The notes: a model not told the origin generated them from the sequence alone. DNA of 64,000 nt from Thalassia testudinum (GCA_037157565.1 JAZHRO010000062.1:2170001-2234000); one strand, 5' to 3'. Shown: positions 45,285 through 56,655, counted from the stretch's first letter. A program made the numbers and translations.

Positions 45285-46438
45285 GATAAACGGGAGGAAG
45301 AAAGGTGCCCTGCAATACAAGCAATCAAATATATCCTTAAGTGGGTTAGCCTAAAGACCTATAGACTCCTAGAACCCATCTTGAGATAAAGAAACAATTT
45401 GATCTACTTCTTTCCGTTCAATACAACCAGTTAGAAGGAGGGACTAGGGAGAAGGTTCTTCCTTCGGCTTGCGCCTCTGGTTCCTAGTGTACCCCCCAGC
45501 CGCAATCGTTTGATTCTGCTCCCCTAGCTAGACATCAGATTGAACAATACAAACAAACTAATTGAAAATAATTTCGTTCTAGGCTCCGAAGAGCGAGTCA
45601 AATCCTTAAGGCCAACGTCTACTCTGTTTTATTTAGGGCTAGGTTTGAATGTGCTTTGGAATGTGATGAGTCCTTTATCTAGGTTGTGCCCTTAATGATT
45701 GATTGATTTGTGTGTGCGTGCATAGCCAGTGATTTTCAAGCAAGATTATTTTTTATGCGATGAATTTTAAGGTTCAAATCTTGCTTAGTAGCTTTAAAGA
45801 TTCAACTTTAGGTATTTTCAAATAAGTTTTGTTGGCACACCAGGTTTTGAAAGCACAGGTGAAGATGTTTTTCTTTGAAACTTAAAAGAATGTGGAGTGT
45901 CTGGTAAATCCCTAAGAGTTGAACCTATGTGGCAGCTACTTGATTAGTTGATTTTAATTGATGTGGTACGGCCCAATCAACTCAAACAATTGGCCTGTTG
46001 CACCACTTAATTAGGCATACAAATAATTACCTAATCTGATTCCTACTCAATTATGTGTTTGGATGTATGTACCGATTCCAAAGATCGATTTACCGATTGA
46101 GTTTGAAAATCAGATGAGATTGTGTACCTCTATGAGATTTTTTTTTTCTTTTTAAATGTGAAGGTTGGGGCGGGTGTATGTGCCAAACAAATAAACAAAA
46201 CTAACCTTAAAGTTTATAAGAATACCTAGGTTGATTTTTGTTTGTGTTATTACGTGGTGAAATGAAAACTAATGGGTAGGAGGTGGGGGATAACTTACAA
46301 AACCTTCAACAGCACTTTACTCCAATCTATCGCTTTTGCTAGTCTCAAAAGAGTACCTGCAATCATAATAAGAAAGGAGAGAAGTGAGGTAAATGATTCG
46401 TAAGTTGGAAAACGCGAAAAAAGTCATAGAACGTCGCC
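45285..46438 (-). other. E5 leader
   Basis: Two acceptor-like sites on the minus strand: TTGTATTGCAG-GGC just before ORF-N (about 45305-45325) and TATGATTGCAG-GTAC ending at 46357, 81 nt after a GC donor-like site at 46437. No coding sequence. Confidence 0.55.
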
Positions 46439-46487
46439 TCCTCGGCAACGACGCCAAAATGTTGCCTCCCCGACAACGGCGCCAAAA
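46439..46487 (-). other. E5 primer binding site, tandemly duplicated
   Basis: On the minus strand the LTR end is followed by TTT-TGGCGCCGTTGTCGGGGA (46484-46467). After GGC, the last four LTR bases AACA recur with TTT-TGGCGTCGTTGCCGAGGA (46456-46439). The repeat unit is 28 bp and includes the LTR terminus. Confidence 0.9.
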
Positions 46488-48150
46488 TGTTGAGACTCGA
46501 GTTACTACACTATCGTGTTTGGTTTTGAAAACCTATCGTTGTAGTTTGAAAGCGAAGAACTCGTGTTCAACAAGTAAAATTTATACCGGAATAGAAATCC
46601 CGGGTCGAACTCAGGGAGGCGGACGTTTGATTTAAAAATACGCGTTTAATTTATGTCATGAAGCAAAATAAATGATTGGAAATTATCTATCTATTTACAA
46701 TAAATAGAAGAGAGAGAGAATATTATAAACAAAAATAAAAAGGGATGTAGAATGAACATGAATTTCATTATCAAAACGGTTGTTCATTACACTACTCATT
46801 ACGACTAGAAAGTAGAAAATGATTATACTAGAAAACAGTAAATCTACTCTAGAAAGCAGTAAAAAGAATTGGGAGAGAGATATCCTTCTCGACGATCGCT
46901 TGGAGGACGAGCCAAATGGGACGATGCCTGGAAGAAGGGGAACAGAACAGGAAGGAGGACAAAGCGGGAAGAATGGGAATGGAGCAGCACGTCGTCGTCG
47001 TCGCGAGATCCACTTCCGAAAGGGGTGCGAAAATTTAACTTTATCTCTTGAGAAACATCTCGGGTGTGGAACAAGCTTCTCTTGAGCTTTGGAGAGGGAT
47101 AGAAGATAATGGATGAAATTTTCGTATGGAGGGGGTCTCCTTTTATAGTGGCAAGGAGTGAGGGCAATTTGGTCTTTACAATTTTAAAATATTAAATAAG
47201 GGATCTTTAGTGACAGATAAAATCGTCGCTAAAGCCCCAGTCGTGGGCGACGTGTGCCGCCCGCTCACCTTCTGCGCCGCCCACGTCCATCAAGTTTCGG
47301 CCGTTCGATCGCGAGATCAAATGGCTAAGATGCACCCTCGCCGCGCCTCTTCAAGCTACAACGCCCGCGTCAGATTCCGCATCGCGCATAAGCGTGCGAT
47401 AGCGCGTGGGCACTATCGGGCGCTCACAGCCCCTTGATTGCGATCAAGCGGTCGCTACGCCCGCACCCTAGCACCTGCCTCCTGTGACTTGAACACACGC
47501 CTGCGCTTCGCATAAGCGCACTCACCCGCTGCGCTACAGAGGAGAAATAGGCGCACGGATGTTTTAAGGTGCAACTACCCATGGCCGTTGGATGGCGATC
47601 CAACAGCCAAGATCCAATGCGTGAGGAAGGGTGCGATGGTCTCCAAGATTAGCTAGGCCGGTTTGGGCTGCCAAGATGGTGCCATGTGGCGCCATCTTGG
47701 CCGTCCATCTTCTAGATGATGTAGATGGTGCCACAGTTGTCAGATTGAGTCGATTTTCGCGCCGTTAGATTGCGATCGTCGATACGAATCCATCCATGCG
47801 ATCGGATTTATCGTCTGAAGGGAGGATTCACACCATCTTTGCCCTTGATCTTCTAGGATTCCTCAGTCTCTATCTGATGCTGCAGATGTCTAATTAAGGC
47901 AATCTTGGAGTTGTTAAACTCCAATCGTCGCCCTAATCAAATCTGTATGGTTGGATCTTCGATCCGAGGCCCCGATAAAAATTTTACCCTGTCCCTGAAC
48001 ATAAAAGGAGGTAATTAACCTCCATTTTATTCAAACTAATCTAAATGCAAGATGATGCATGCTATGTAATATTTATAGTATGTAATGTAATTTTATGCTT
48101 AAGAACATGCATAAATAGACATCTTATGTAGTGTAAACATATTTACATCA
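46488..48150 (-). repeat. E5 5' LTR
   Basis: 1663 bp, TGTTGAGACTCGAG to ATTTACATCA (plus strand). TATAAAA is on the minus strand at 47147-47141, CTTTAGTGACAG dyad at 47205-47234, a tRNA-like module at 47484-47536, and a G-box-like CATGTG palindrome at 47670-47700. It has fewer CTAGAAAGCAG repeats than the 3' copy. Confidence 0.88.
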
Positions 48151-49973
48151 CCCCACTTCCCACACAAGACTAATAGCCTAGTGACTCTCAACGTAGGGGT
48201 TTCTGCTTCTGGTTCTTCTTTCTCTTATTTCCATTCCATTGATAATATAGTTGATCTTATTGTTGTTGCTAATACTTTCATTTTTGTTATTGTTCTTCTT
48301 GTCATTTCCTTATTTGCTATTCATACACACACTCACACCCACATACTCCTCACCACCCCATTATCCACACCAACACCATCCTATCTACTCCACTACCTAC
48401 ATTGCTTGACCGACCCCCACCATTATCCATTACCCATGGCCACCATCCCTATCACCAACACCACCACTATCATCCATCACCACCATATCCACAACCTCCT
48501 TAATTCCATCACCATCTCAACATCCACCATATAGCCATGCCCTTTATCCTTCTCCCTACACCTTAGCCAACCATTATCCATCATCTCCTCCATTATCCAT
48601 CATCTCCTCTATTACCCATCATGACATTACTCCATATCCACCACCAAGCAAACGACCACCATCACCTATTAACCATTATCTCCATCTATATTATCCAGTC
48701 ATGCTCCATTGATTCCCTTAACTTCCATATCCACTATATCCACACTACCGCCACCACATTGTCCATTACAACCTACACCACCACCATTACCATATAGCTG
48801 TGCCCCTTGTCCCTTGTCCCAACCACTAATAGAACTGGCCACCTCCCTTGTCCTAATCACCACTCAACAGCCATAAGCACCTCCATATTCCTTTGTCCTA
48901 ATCATTCCAACCACATCTTAACGACCACCATATCTTGTCCTAATCCCAATACCACCCTACTCCCTTAGCTGTGAACCTCACTACCACCACCATTAGTTAG
49001 TCAACATCTAAACCAACTCCACCATCTTACTACACCTTTACCAACCCTTGTCCCAACCACCAACTTAGCCATCTACCCATCCCTTGCCCTAAACCTCGAC
49101 ACACCCCCACCATTATCATTTCCTTATTCTAATCAACATCTTTCTCACCACCATTACACACCCTTATGTGTGTGATATCATCACCTATGTGTTGGAAACC
49201 TTCCCATGGTCGTTCCATCTCCCTACCATATCTACATAGCAACGATTCATTCAACATCCATATGCTTAAAACTGTCATTACAACTCCCGAGCATACCACA
49301 CACATTTACATGACCTTAACTCTTGATATTATCATCACATTTCACGACACAAACACTTTCATAGTCACTACCATCGAAGTGGACTTTTAGGTGACTTAAG
49401 CACACAACCCATTCCTAATCACTACCCTACACACATTAACCTATCAACCCAGACCTATATAGTCGCCTACATAATTATAATGACTCCTGTAATCACCACA
49501 ACCACCACCTTCACACTGACTCCATTCCCCATCCCTCATCTCCATCACTCCATGCACTAAACGACTCACTATATCACTCTTGTTATCACCATCATTCGAG
49601 TTATTATCCTTGGTGCTTAATTTAATTTATTTTTTTATTGCATTGTACAGGTTGGGTTGACCAACATTAAGTTGTAATTGCAATTTCAAGTTCCAAATGT
49701 TTTTTCTTATGTTTCAAGTAGTGTAATGCTGTAAATACAAATAATAAAAGTTAGCGAATTTTAGTTTGGTTGTGTTTCTTCCTGTTGTTTTCCTCTTAAT
49801 CAAAAGAAAAGACCAAAAAAAATTCAAATGAGAAAAAGCACAAAAATAGAATAAAAGTGTTAAGTGAGATTCTAAGCAAGAGAGCGCATTAAATTACTCC
49901 CTGAGGATCAACTCAAGACTGCTAAACTTAATCAATTTAATCAATTAAGCCTAATTTTTAAAGGATAAGATAA
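48151..49973 (+). other. G-poor, CCA/CAC-rich region
   Basis: No gene or terminal repeats. From about 48310 to 49560 the plus strand is dominated by CCACCA, CATCACC and CCATTATCC words with very few G. T-rich sequence then includes an acceptor-like TTGCATTGTACAG (about 49649-49661). It may be U3 and leader of an old LTR element, perhaps E9, but no boundary or primer site is seen. Confidence 0.35.
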
Positions 49974-51699
49974 TGTCGCACGGGTTTTGCGTGTTTGAAA
50001 TCAGGGTTACGAGTAACCCATCGGCATAGTTGCAAAACTCGTGATCAAATATAATTTATATCCCAACTCCAAGGGAGTCCCGGGTCGAACATAGGGAAGC
50101 GACATTTACTTTGAATAAAAACTACGCTTTGATTTGTTTCTTTTTGGTGTTTTAGGGTTTTGTTATTTTTTTTGTTTCTGAAATAAAATGACAATCAATC
50201 ACAAGAGAAAGATAGAATTGAATCTGATATATTGCATGAATGTCAATTACAATAGTATAGAAAACATAAAAAGAGAGGGAGGTGAGAAGAAATCTCCCGA
50301 AGTGGCTGTTCGACGAGACGATGGCGCCTGGCGGAAGCTCGGATGAAAGAGTTGGGAAGCAGGATGACAGAGGTGAGAAGCGGGAGAACGTCGGGTAGAG
50401 GAAAGCTTCAGCACAACTCCAGAATGGAGGTGAGAAGGCGGAGATGATCTGCTACCGGAATAGAGGTGGGAGGACGGCTCCAAGGTGACCTATGAATGGG
50501 GATGGGAAGTTGGAGTATTTGGTGGAGCAAAGGTTCGCTATGCTAATAGGTGCCTTGGGAGCTTGAGAGCAAACTCTAATAGAGTGTTGGTAGGCTTGCT
50601 AGAGCTTGGGAGTAGGTGGGAGTAGAGTAGGTAGAGATGCCTTGGAATTGGGGGTGTAGGGGTGTTTATATAGTGGTGGAATGGAGGTGGTTTGCATGCA
50701 TGGGCCTTTAGTGACATTTAAGACGTCACTAAAGACCCACCAAAGACGTTGCTAAAGCATTCAAGCGCCTTAGCTGGCACTTGAACACTCGATTGCAGCT
50801 ATCGTAGGCGCGGCAATCGTTGGCCGTTGGATTAGGCATGGACGGCTGTGATTGCGAGAGGAGAGAGCGTACCTGCCAGCATTTGAAATTCGCACCACTG
50901 GAACAGGCGCTGGCAGCCGTCGGATGAGGCATCGCACAGTCGAGGCATGCCCGCAGATCGCACACGCTTTGATTTGAATCGTGTGCCTCGCTCGATTGTG
51001 AGGATCGGACGACGAGCGCTGCTCACAGTCAACTTAAATGCACGCCCCAAATGGCATGCGTGTGATCTGGCATGCGCCTTCTCATCGATGGGCGGCGTTA
51101 GATCATGCGTGGGGAATCTCGACCGCTCGATCACAATCGGGCGACCCTATTTTAGCTGGCACTGTAGCGGGCACGACGAATTGCGGCTCGATCTTGCACT
51201 CGCTTTTTGAGAGCGCTCGTCCTCACCGTTACGGCACATCCACGGGTGTGTCACGAAGAGGAATTGCGACCACGTGGTGAGGGTGACCTCTCAGCCGTTG
51301 GATTTTCATCCAACGACTGAGATCACTTGATGGGCAGCCTTTCTAGATGTGGCGGGTGGCTTTGGGTGCTCCAGATAGTGTCATGTGGCAACATCTAGAC
51401 CGTCCACCCTTCATTGCTTGCAAAGGATGCAACGGTGCTCTAATCGAGGTGATTTCTATGTTGTCGAACTGCGATCATTGCTCTGAATCCATCTGTACGG
51501 TCGGATTTTTCATCCGAAGTCCGTAAGGATGATGCATTGCCTCCTGGCCATATAAAATGAAGGAATTAATATACAAAACATACAACTATCCTAAATGCCA
51601 TGCAATGGATGTTATGCAATACTTATTATATGATATGCATGCTAAGCCTAGGAACTATCATAAATAAGCAATTTATCATGAATTCATGTGTGTTTATCA
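49974..51699 (-). repeat. Solo LTR, L family (LTR-B subfamily), target duplication GATAA
   Basis: 1726 bp, TGTCGCACGGG to GTGTTTATCA (plus strand), with GATAA on both sides (49969-49973 and 51700-51704) and no primer site or polypurine tract. It has a perfect CTTTAGTGAC / GTCACTAAAG dyad (50706-50734), a tRNA-like module (51183-51236), and a decayed G-box palindrome (51372-51397). Closest to LTR-B (25041-26758). Confidence 0.93.
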
Positions 51700-51704
51700 G
51701 ATAA

Positions 51705-52283
51705 TATGCAAAACACTACAACGAACAAATTTTATAATCACTTTTGCATGTTTTTCAACCACGCCCTCTAACACCCACGACATTCCAAGAACACAATTCT
51801 ACCTAAGCCTAAAAAAGAGAAGGCATGCCCATTAGGTTGGATAATCATTTAAATCAAGTCAGACTTAATTGAATTAATCTGGGCCTTACCTACCTAGACC
51901 ATATGGGGACTAGACAGTAAGTACAAAAACCATGTCAACCTCTAGTGGTGCTCCACCATGTGGGGTGTCCTAGGGGATCCTACCCATTTAGCCAGTCAAG
52001 TAATTCAAGAGTCGGAGAGATCTAATTAAGGCTAGTAGGGCTTGGATTAGGTCCAATACGTGCAACCCTATAAGGTAGAAAGTGATTGCTTGATTGATCT
52101 AAATAGGGGCACACACATTTCTCTCCTCTATTCTCTTCTCATCTCTAAGCTTCTTCCAAGTGTATGCATGGCACGAGATCACAAAATCCACATTTGGTGG
52201 AACCTCTAGAAAGTGAACCTAGGAGAATATTCATTTTTAGTTAATTCAACTCTTATTTGAAATCTAAGTCTAAATCTGATCTA
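51705..52283 (+). other. E9 leader / upstream region
   Basis: No coding sequence. The segment GCACGAGATCACAAAATCC (about 52170) matches the sequence before gag in E1 (about 6212). The E9 5' LTR and primer site are not identified. Confidence 0.45.
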
Positions 52284-54170
52284 ATGGCTGATCAAACCAT
52301 CCTACCTCCTATCAATCAAACCCCCCCAAATCAACCTCCTTAAAATTAAGATGATACAAATCGCCAAGTTGCACTCCAACAACAACTCAATCAATTCCAA
52401 ACCCATCATCAAAGACAAATGCAAGAATTGATTGAATTATTCCAAATCCAAACTCAAGAACCGAAGCAGCCTAAACCCTTGAGGGATTTCTATAATCCTT
52501 CCAACTATGCACTTGAACCCTATGTTAGGGTTCCATCAGTTGATGCACACTTTGAAATCAAACATTCAACTATAGCACTTCTCACTTCAATGACAATAGT
52601 TCTAAAGATCCTTTCCAATTCCTAGAAGAATTTACTGCCATTAGTGGAATCATTAGAATCCAAAATCTAAGTGATGATGTGCTAAAGATAAAGCTCTTCC
52701 CATTTTCCTTGAAAGATAAAACCAGCCATTGACACCGCACCATAGGGAAGCCTATCAATACATGGGAGGGGCTAAGAAGTGCCTTAAAAAAAAATTCCCT
52801 ATAGAAAAAATCAATGCACTTAGAAGGGCTATCACTACCTTCTCCAGACAACCAAGAGAATAATTTCATGAAACATGGGAGAGATTCATAGATTTAATCA
52901 GAAAATACCTACATCATGAGATTCCTAGATGGCAACTAGTGCAGATCTTTTATCATGGGCTTAATGATCAATTAAGGAACCCAGTGGATGCATCATGTGG
53001 AGGCAACTTCATAAGTAAAGATGGGAATAGTGCATTCAAATTATTTGAAAATATGAGTGAAAATTCCTTGAATAATGCTTCCATGGAAACTTATGGTAGA
53101 TCCATGCAATCTAAAAGTGGGATTTATGAAGTCCAAGAGAGTGCAAGTAATGTGGATATGAATCTGATTTGTGAGAAACTAGACAAGGTTGATTTGGTAT
53201 CCAAGAATTGGATGAGATGATAAGCCAAAATAGAAGGGGAGTAACCCTCCCATCGTCTACCATCCAAGCTTCCACAAGGGAGTTTGTTAACAACCTAAAC
53301 CTGGCTTAGGAGATGAGCCATATAACCAAAGACCCTCTTAAGGGGGTCTAAACAGAAACCTTTGATCCCTAATATCCTAATTCTACACTACTGTTCTCAT
53401 CATCATCTGGATATGAGGATGTTATGGTTATCAAAGAGAACAGTAGAAACAATGCTTTCTTCAACACCTATAATCCTGGTTGGAGAAATCACCCAAATTT
53501 CTCTTGGAAAAGCTAAGAGAAAGGGAACCAGCAAATGTCCCAATCTAAACCCTATCAGGTGAACTCTAATTTCCAAAAAACTTACAACCAGAGTCAGATT
53601 TATTAACCCTTGCCATCTAGTTAGTCAATCCAAAGTAAATTGGCTGTTATAAACCAAAACCAGCAATTAATGGACATGCACACCTTGATATTGCAAGCTA
53701 TAGAACAAATGACTTGAAAAATCACTTAAGGCCTAAACTCGACACTAAACCAATTGGTGCCCTCCCATCCCAAGTTGTTCCAAACCCTAAAAATGCATCT
53801 AATAGAGGAAACTTGCTTATAGGATTCAATCAAAATCGAGAGTCGCAAAACCAAGCTCACTTGATTCACCAGGCTCCCTTGATTCCTCTGAGCTTTAACT
53901 TACCTCAACATCAAACTAATCTTACAATCAACTACAATCAGACTCCTCAGCAGGTTGGATGTGACCTACCGATTTCATCTCAGGGTTCGAACCTGTATCC
54001 ACCCACTACTACTAATTCAAACACCCTGAGAAGTGGAAAGACTACCTAGGACCCTATTTTGACTCATGATTCAAATCCTAAGGGTCTTAGTACACCTAAC
54101 TTAACTAAAGAGCCTAAATTAGAAAAAGAAGAAGAAGAAACCCAGGCTCATGATTCTGTAAACTAAGAGA
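52284..54170 (+). pseudogene. gag: E9 gag, Athila-like, broken
   Basis: A capsid polyprotein related to that of E1. It starts MADQTILPP, with a stop at 52341, then a coiled-coil-like Q-rich stretch (QQQLNQFQTHHQRQM). The gag core is spread over frames: FPFSLKDKT, FPIEKINALRRAIT, FHETWERF and YHGLNDQLRN, then DASCGGNFISKDGN through FENMSENSLNNAS in one ORF (52939-53220). The last block differs from E1 at few positions. A proline/asparagine-rich C-terminal part ends in NTLRSGK (about 54030), the counterpart of TTRSGK in E1. There are several frameshifts and stops. A protease remnant follows. Confidence 0.82.
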
Positions 54171-54840
54171 TCCACATCCCTTTTCCTAAGGCCTTGAATA
54201 GGCCTAGAAGAAACCCCAACTTGGAAATAAGGCATGACTTGATGTGTTCAAACAAGTTCACATAAATATTCTACTCCTTGAAGTTATTGAACACATCCCA
54301 GCTTACGCTAAGTTCTTAAAAGAAATAACCACAACAAAGCGCTAGCCCAAATCAAGCAACCCAAGGAAGGTGATTCTAACTGAACAAGCTAGGTCCATCA
54401 TCCTTAATAACCTTCTTTCCAAGAAGAAAGACCCAGCAACCCCCTTGATTTTTTGTATGATTTGTGACCTAGCCTTTGACAGGACTTTAATTGATTTGGG
54501 GGCCTCCATCAACCTCTTACCCACACAAATCTGTGAAACAATTGGACTCGAGGAGCTTGAACCCACTTCAATTATGCTCCAGCTAGCCAACCAATCTTTG
54601 AAAAGTCCACAAGGAGTGATAAGGGATGTTATTGTTCGAATAAATGATTTTTATTATCCTGTGGGCTTCATTGTCTTAGATATGGAAATTTCTCAAGATA
54701 TGAGAAGGGCCCTGATTATCATAGGAAGACCTTTCTTGACTACTGCCAAGGCTCATATTGATTATGAATCTAGGAATATGGAAATTGCTTTTGAAAATAC
54801 AAAGAAGAAATTGAATGTTTTTAAGGAAATTAAGACTTCA
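54171..54840 (+). pseudogene. pro: E9 aspartic protease region, broken
   Basis: After a linker IPFPKALNRPRR (about 54180-54215), an open frame from 54370 holds the retropepsin-type core: RTLIDLGASINLLP (active-site D-L-G-A-S, about 54480-54520), LQLANQS, VIVRINDFYYPVGFIVLDMEIS, and GRPFLTTAKAHIDYES. It is closer to standard Athila protease than E1, with the LQLA glutamine intact. The upstream linker is frameshifted. RT, RNase H and integrase do not follow; the frame runs straight into ORF-N-type sequence. E9 is therefore a gag-protease element that lost, or never had, polymerase. Confidence 0.83.
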
Positions 54841-55690
54841 AATGAAAATTGTGGGTATATTGAAGAAATCAAAAAGGTAGAGGATGTGGACAATAAAGTT
54901 AGAAAGGATCATGAGTCTAAATATGAATGTTTTGATCTTGAGATGAAAAGAAAAGAAAATGTCTCATTGCATAATACAAATCCAATTGAAGAATTTTCTT
55001 ATTGAAAATAAATCAAAATATGAGACATTTCAATTTGACGGACAATTACATTATGAAGTGGAACTTGAAAATTTTATTTTTGAATTAAATGAAAATCCCA
55101 TTTTAGAAGTTAGTGAAGCTAAGAAATCACATTTGGAAGTTGATGATATCTCAATGACTAGCTTCACCTTTTCATCAAGCCTTGAAGAACTTGAAGTAGA
55201 ATCCTTTACCTCGGAACTTGATTTTGAATTTGATGAAGCTAAATTGAAACTAACTTTTCATGGCAAAAGAGATTTAGATTTTAATAAGGTCATTAGAAAT
55301 TCTAAAGAGATGATTTTGAGAGAAAAATAAGGAAGAAAGAAATTTGCATATTTCAGGGTACCTATGTTTTTGGCCTATGTTTTTCAAGTCTCCAATATCT
55401 TACAAGGGCCCTTATGATTTGTATGAATCTAATTCCCTAAGACCCAAGTTTATGCAACCACGAGATCACCATTTTAAACTTCACGGCCAATGGACTAAAC
55501 CTTTTCCAATATTTATCTATCAAATGTCCAACCTTTTAGACTTGGGTTTCATGAACCAAAACTCAGAACTGCACCCCATTACCTTGTCAATGGGCACATC
55601 TACACTTGATTTATTTATCCTGTACCTGACCCTCCGAAATGGGGCTACATTACCAATTGATTCACTTATGGGGACACCTCCTACCTGAGC
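54841..55690 (+). pseudogene. ORF-N-type region of E9 (in the place of pol)
   Basis: Unknown protein. It continues from the protease frame (SKYECFDLEMKRKEN), shifts frame near 54990, and reads SKYETFQFDG, FIFELNENPIL, LEELEVESFTSELDFEFD. A further frame shift gives FFKSPISYKGPYDLY, a QPRDHHF motif, YQMSNLLDLGFMNQN and LDLFILYL, ending at 55690. The same blocks in the same order occur in E10 (KYETFQFED, LEELEFESFIPEL, FKSPTFYENPYY, QSRDH, YQVPNILDLGYM). The PYDL block recalls PYDI of E2 and E5. It is acidic, with no known catalytic motif. A short KYE-F repeat at its start may be an internal duplication. Confidence 0.65.
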
Positions 55691-56127
55691 TACAAAGTTA
55701 TATCATTTACACAACTTATACTGGTGGGGGCTAGATGATTCATATTTCTTTACTACAATATTGGTCCTTCTGAATGTCAGAACTGCATCTAGCTATCGAT
55801 GTAAAATTCAATGCTTGTTAGTAGGCAACCCAACATTGATTTGTGCTAACTTAGTTTCTCTAATTTTATCTTAGGTTAGTGTACAGATTAAGTGAGAGTA
55901 ACTAGATTCTTTGATAGACACAATAGGTTTAATTGTTCTTTTCTCATGCTATTTCAAGTACTGTTCTGCTTTAATCATACAATGAAAACAATACATGAAA
56001 TGGGCATGGGGGACATGCGAGTATCGTTAAGCTTCTATCTCATTCAATGCATCCAATTGCTAATTCTGAAATCTTAATCTCCAAATAGAATTGTTAAACA
56101 ATAATTATTTTTTCATTATCAAAATCA
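55691..56127 (+). other. E9 post-ORF region
   Basis: Carries TAGCTATCGATGTAAAATTC with GCTTGTTAGTAGGC (55790-55836) and ATGAAAACA to GGGCATGGGGG (55981-56012), both shared with E1 and E4. No gene. E10 seems to start after it. Confidence 0.6.
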
Positions 56128-56637
56128 ACGATTGTGGTGTATGTGCACCAACAATTTTGACTCAAAACGACCCCCTTATCCCTTGGCCACAAATTTTAAG
56201 GATTTTGGGACATTTCTAGAGTCTCTCAAGTCTATAAAAATCCATCCAAGTCTATAAGGAAATCTTCTTCCCCTCTATCCCAACCACCTTCAATCATTCA
56301 TCCCTCTCTATCCCCCTTTCGTTCATGGAGACTACATAGCAACTTTAGCATCATCCATGCATCATTTACATCATCTTCAACATTAAGGAAGTGGTCCTTG
56401 GTTGTTGGTGTCATCGCACATGCAACTGTATTCCTTAGGTGACAGACAAGTAAATGTCCACGTGCACAAGCCTCAGGATTTTGAAGGTAGGATTCCTCGA
56501 CTTAGGCTTTGTTTTTCTATCTTATTATTTTACGTTTTCTTCATGTACTTAGGTTATTTTGATTGTGAACGTTACATTTAGTATTACTTAACTTGCATTG
56601 GTTTTATGTAGGGCATTTGTTCATGGGTTCAATAAGT
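56128..56637 (+). repeat. Possible short LTR of E10
   Basis: The start (TGTGCACCAACAATTTTG) resembles the beginning of the E1 LTR (ATACACCAACAATTGTG). AGTCTATAAAAATCC near 56231 is TATA-like, and C-rich sequence follows. No partner or target duplication was found, so the limits are uncertain. Confidence 0.3.
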
Positions 56638-56655
56638 TGTGAACATTGTCAGGGA
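56638..56655 (+). other. Possible degenerate primer site of E10
   Basis: TGTGAACATTGTCAGGGA keeps 11 of 18 positions of the tRNA-Asp primer complement, including CATTGTC and GGGA. It is followed by GGCAGC, as in E2 and E5. Confidence 0.4.

Larger units (their letters stand above)
40547..48150 (-). mobile_element. E5: non-autonomous LTR retrotransposon
   Basis: The LTRs 40547-42199 and 46488-48150 resemble each other throughout. In the minus direction: 5' LTR, primer site (present twice in tandem), leader, ORF-N, post-ORF signature, second polypurine-like motif, polypurine tract, 3' LTR. The internal region is 4.3 kb, like that of E2 (20674-25040). There is no gag, protease, RT or integrase. 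The outer flanks (TTGAC or CAAAA on the left, CCCCA on the right) show no matching target duplication, so one end may have been rearranged. Confidence 0.87.
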
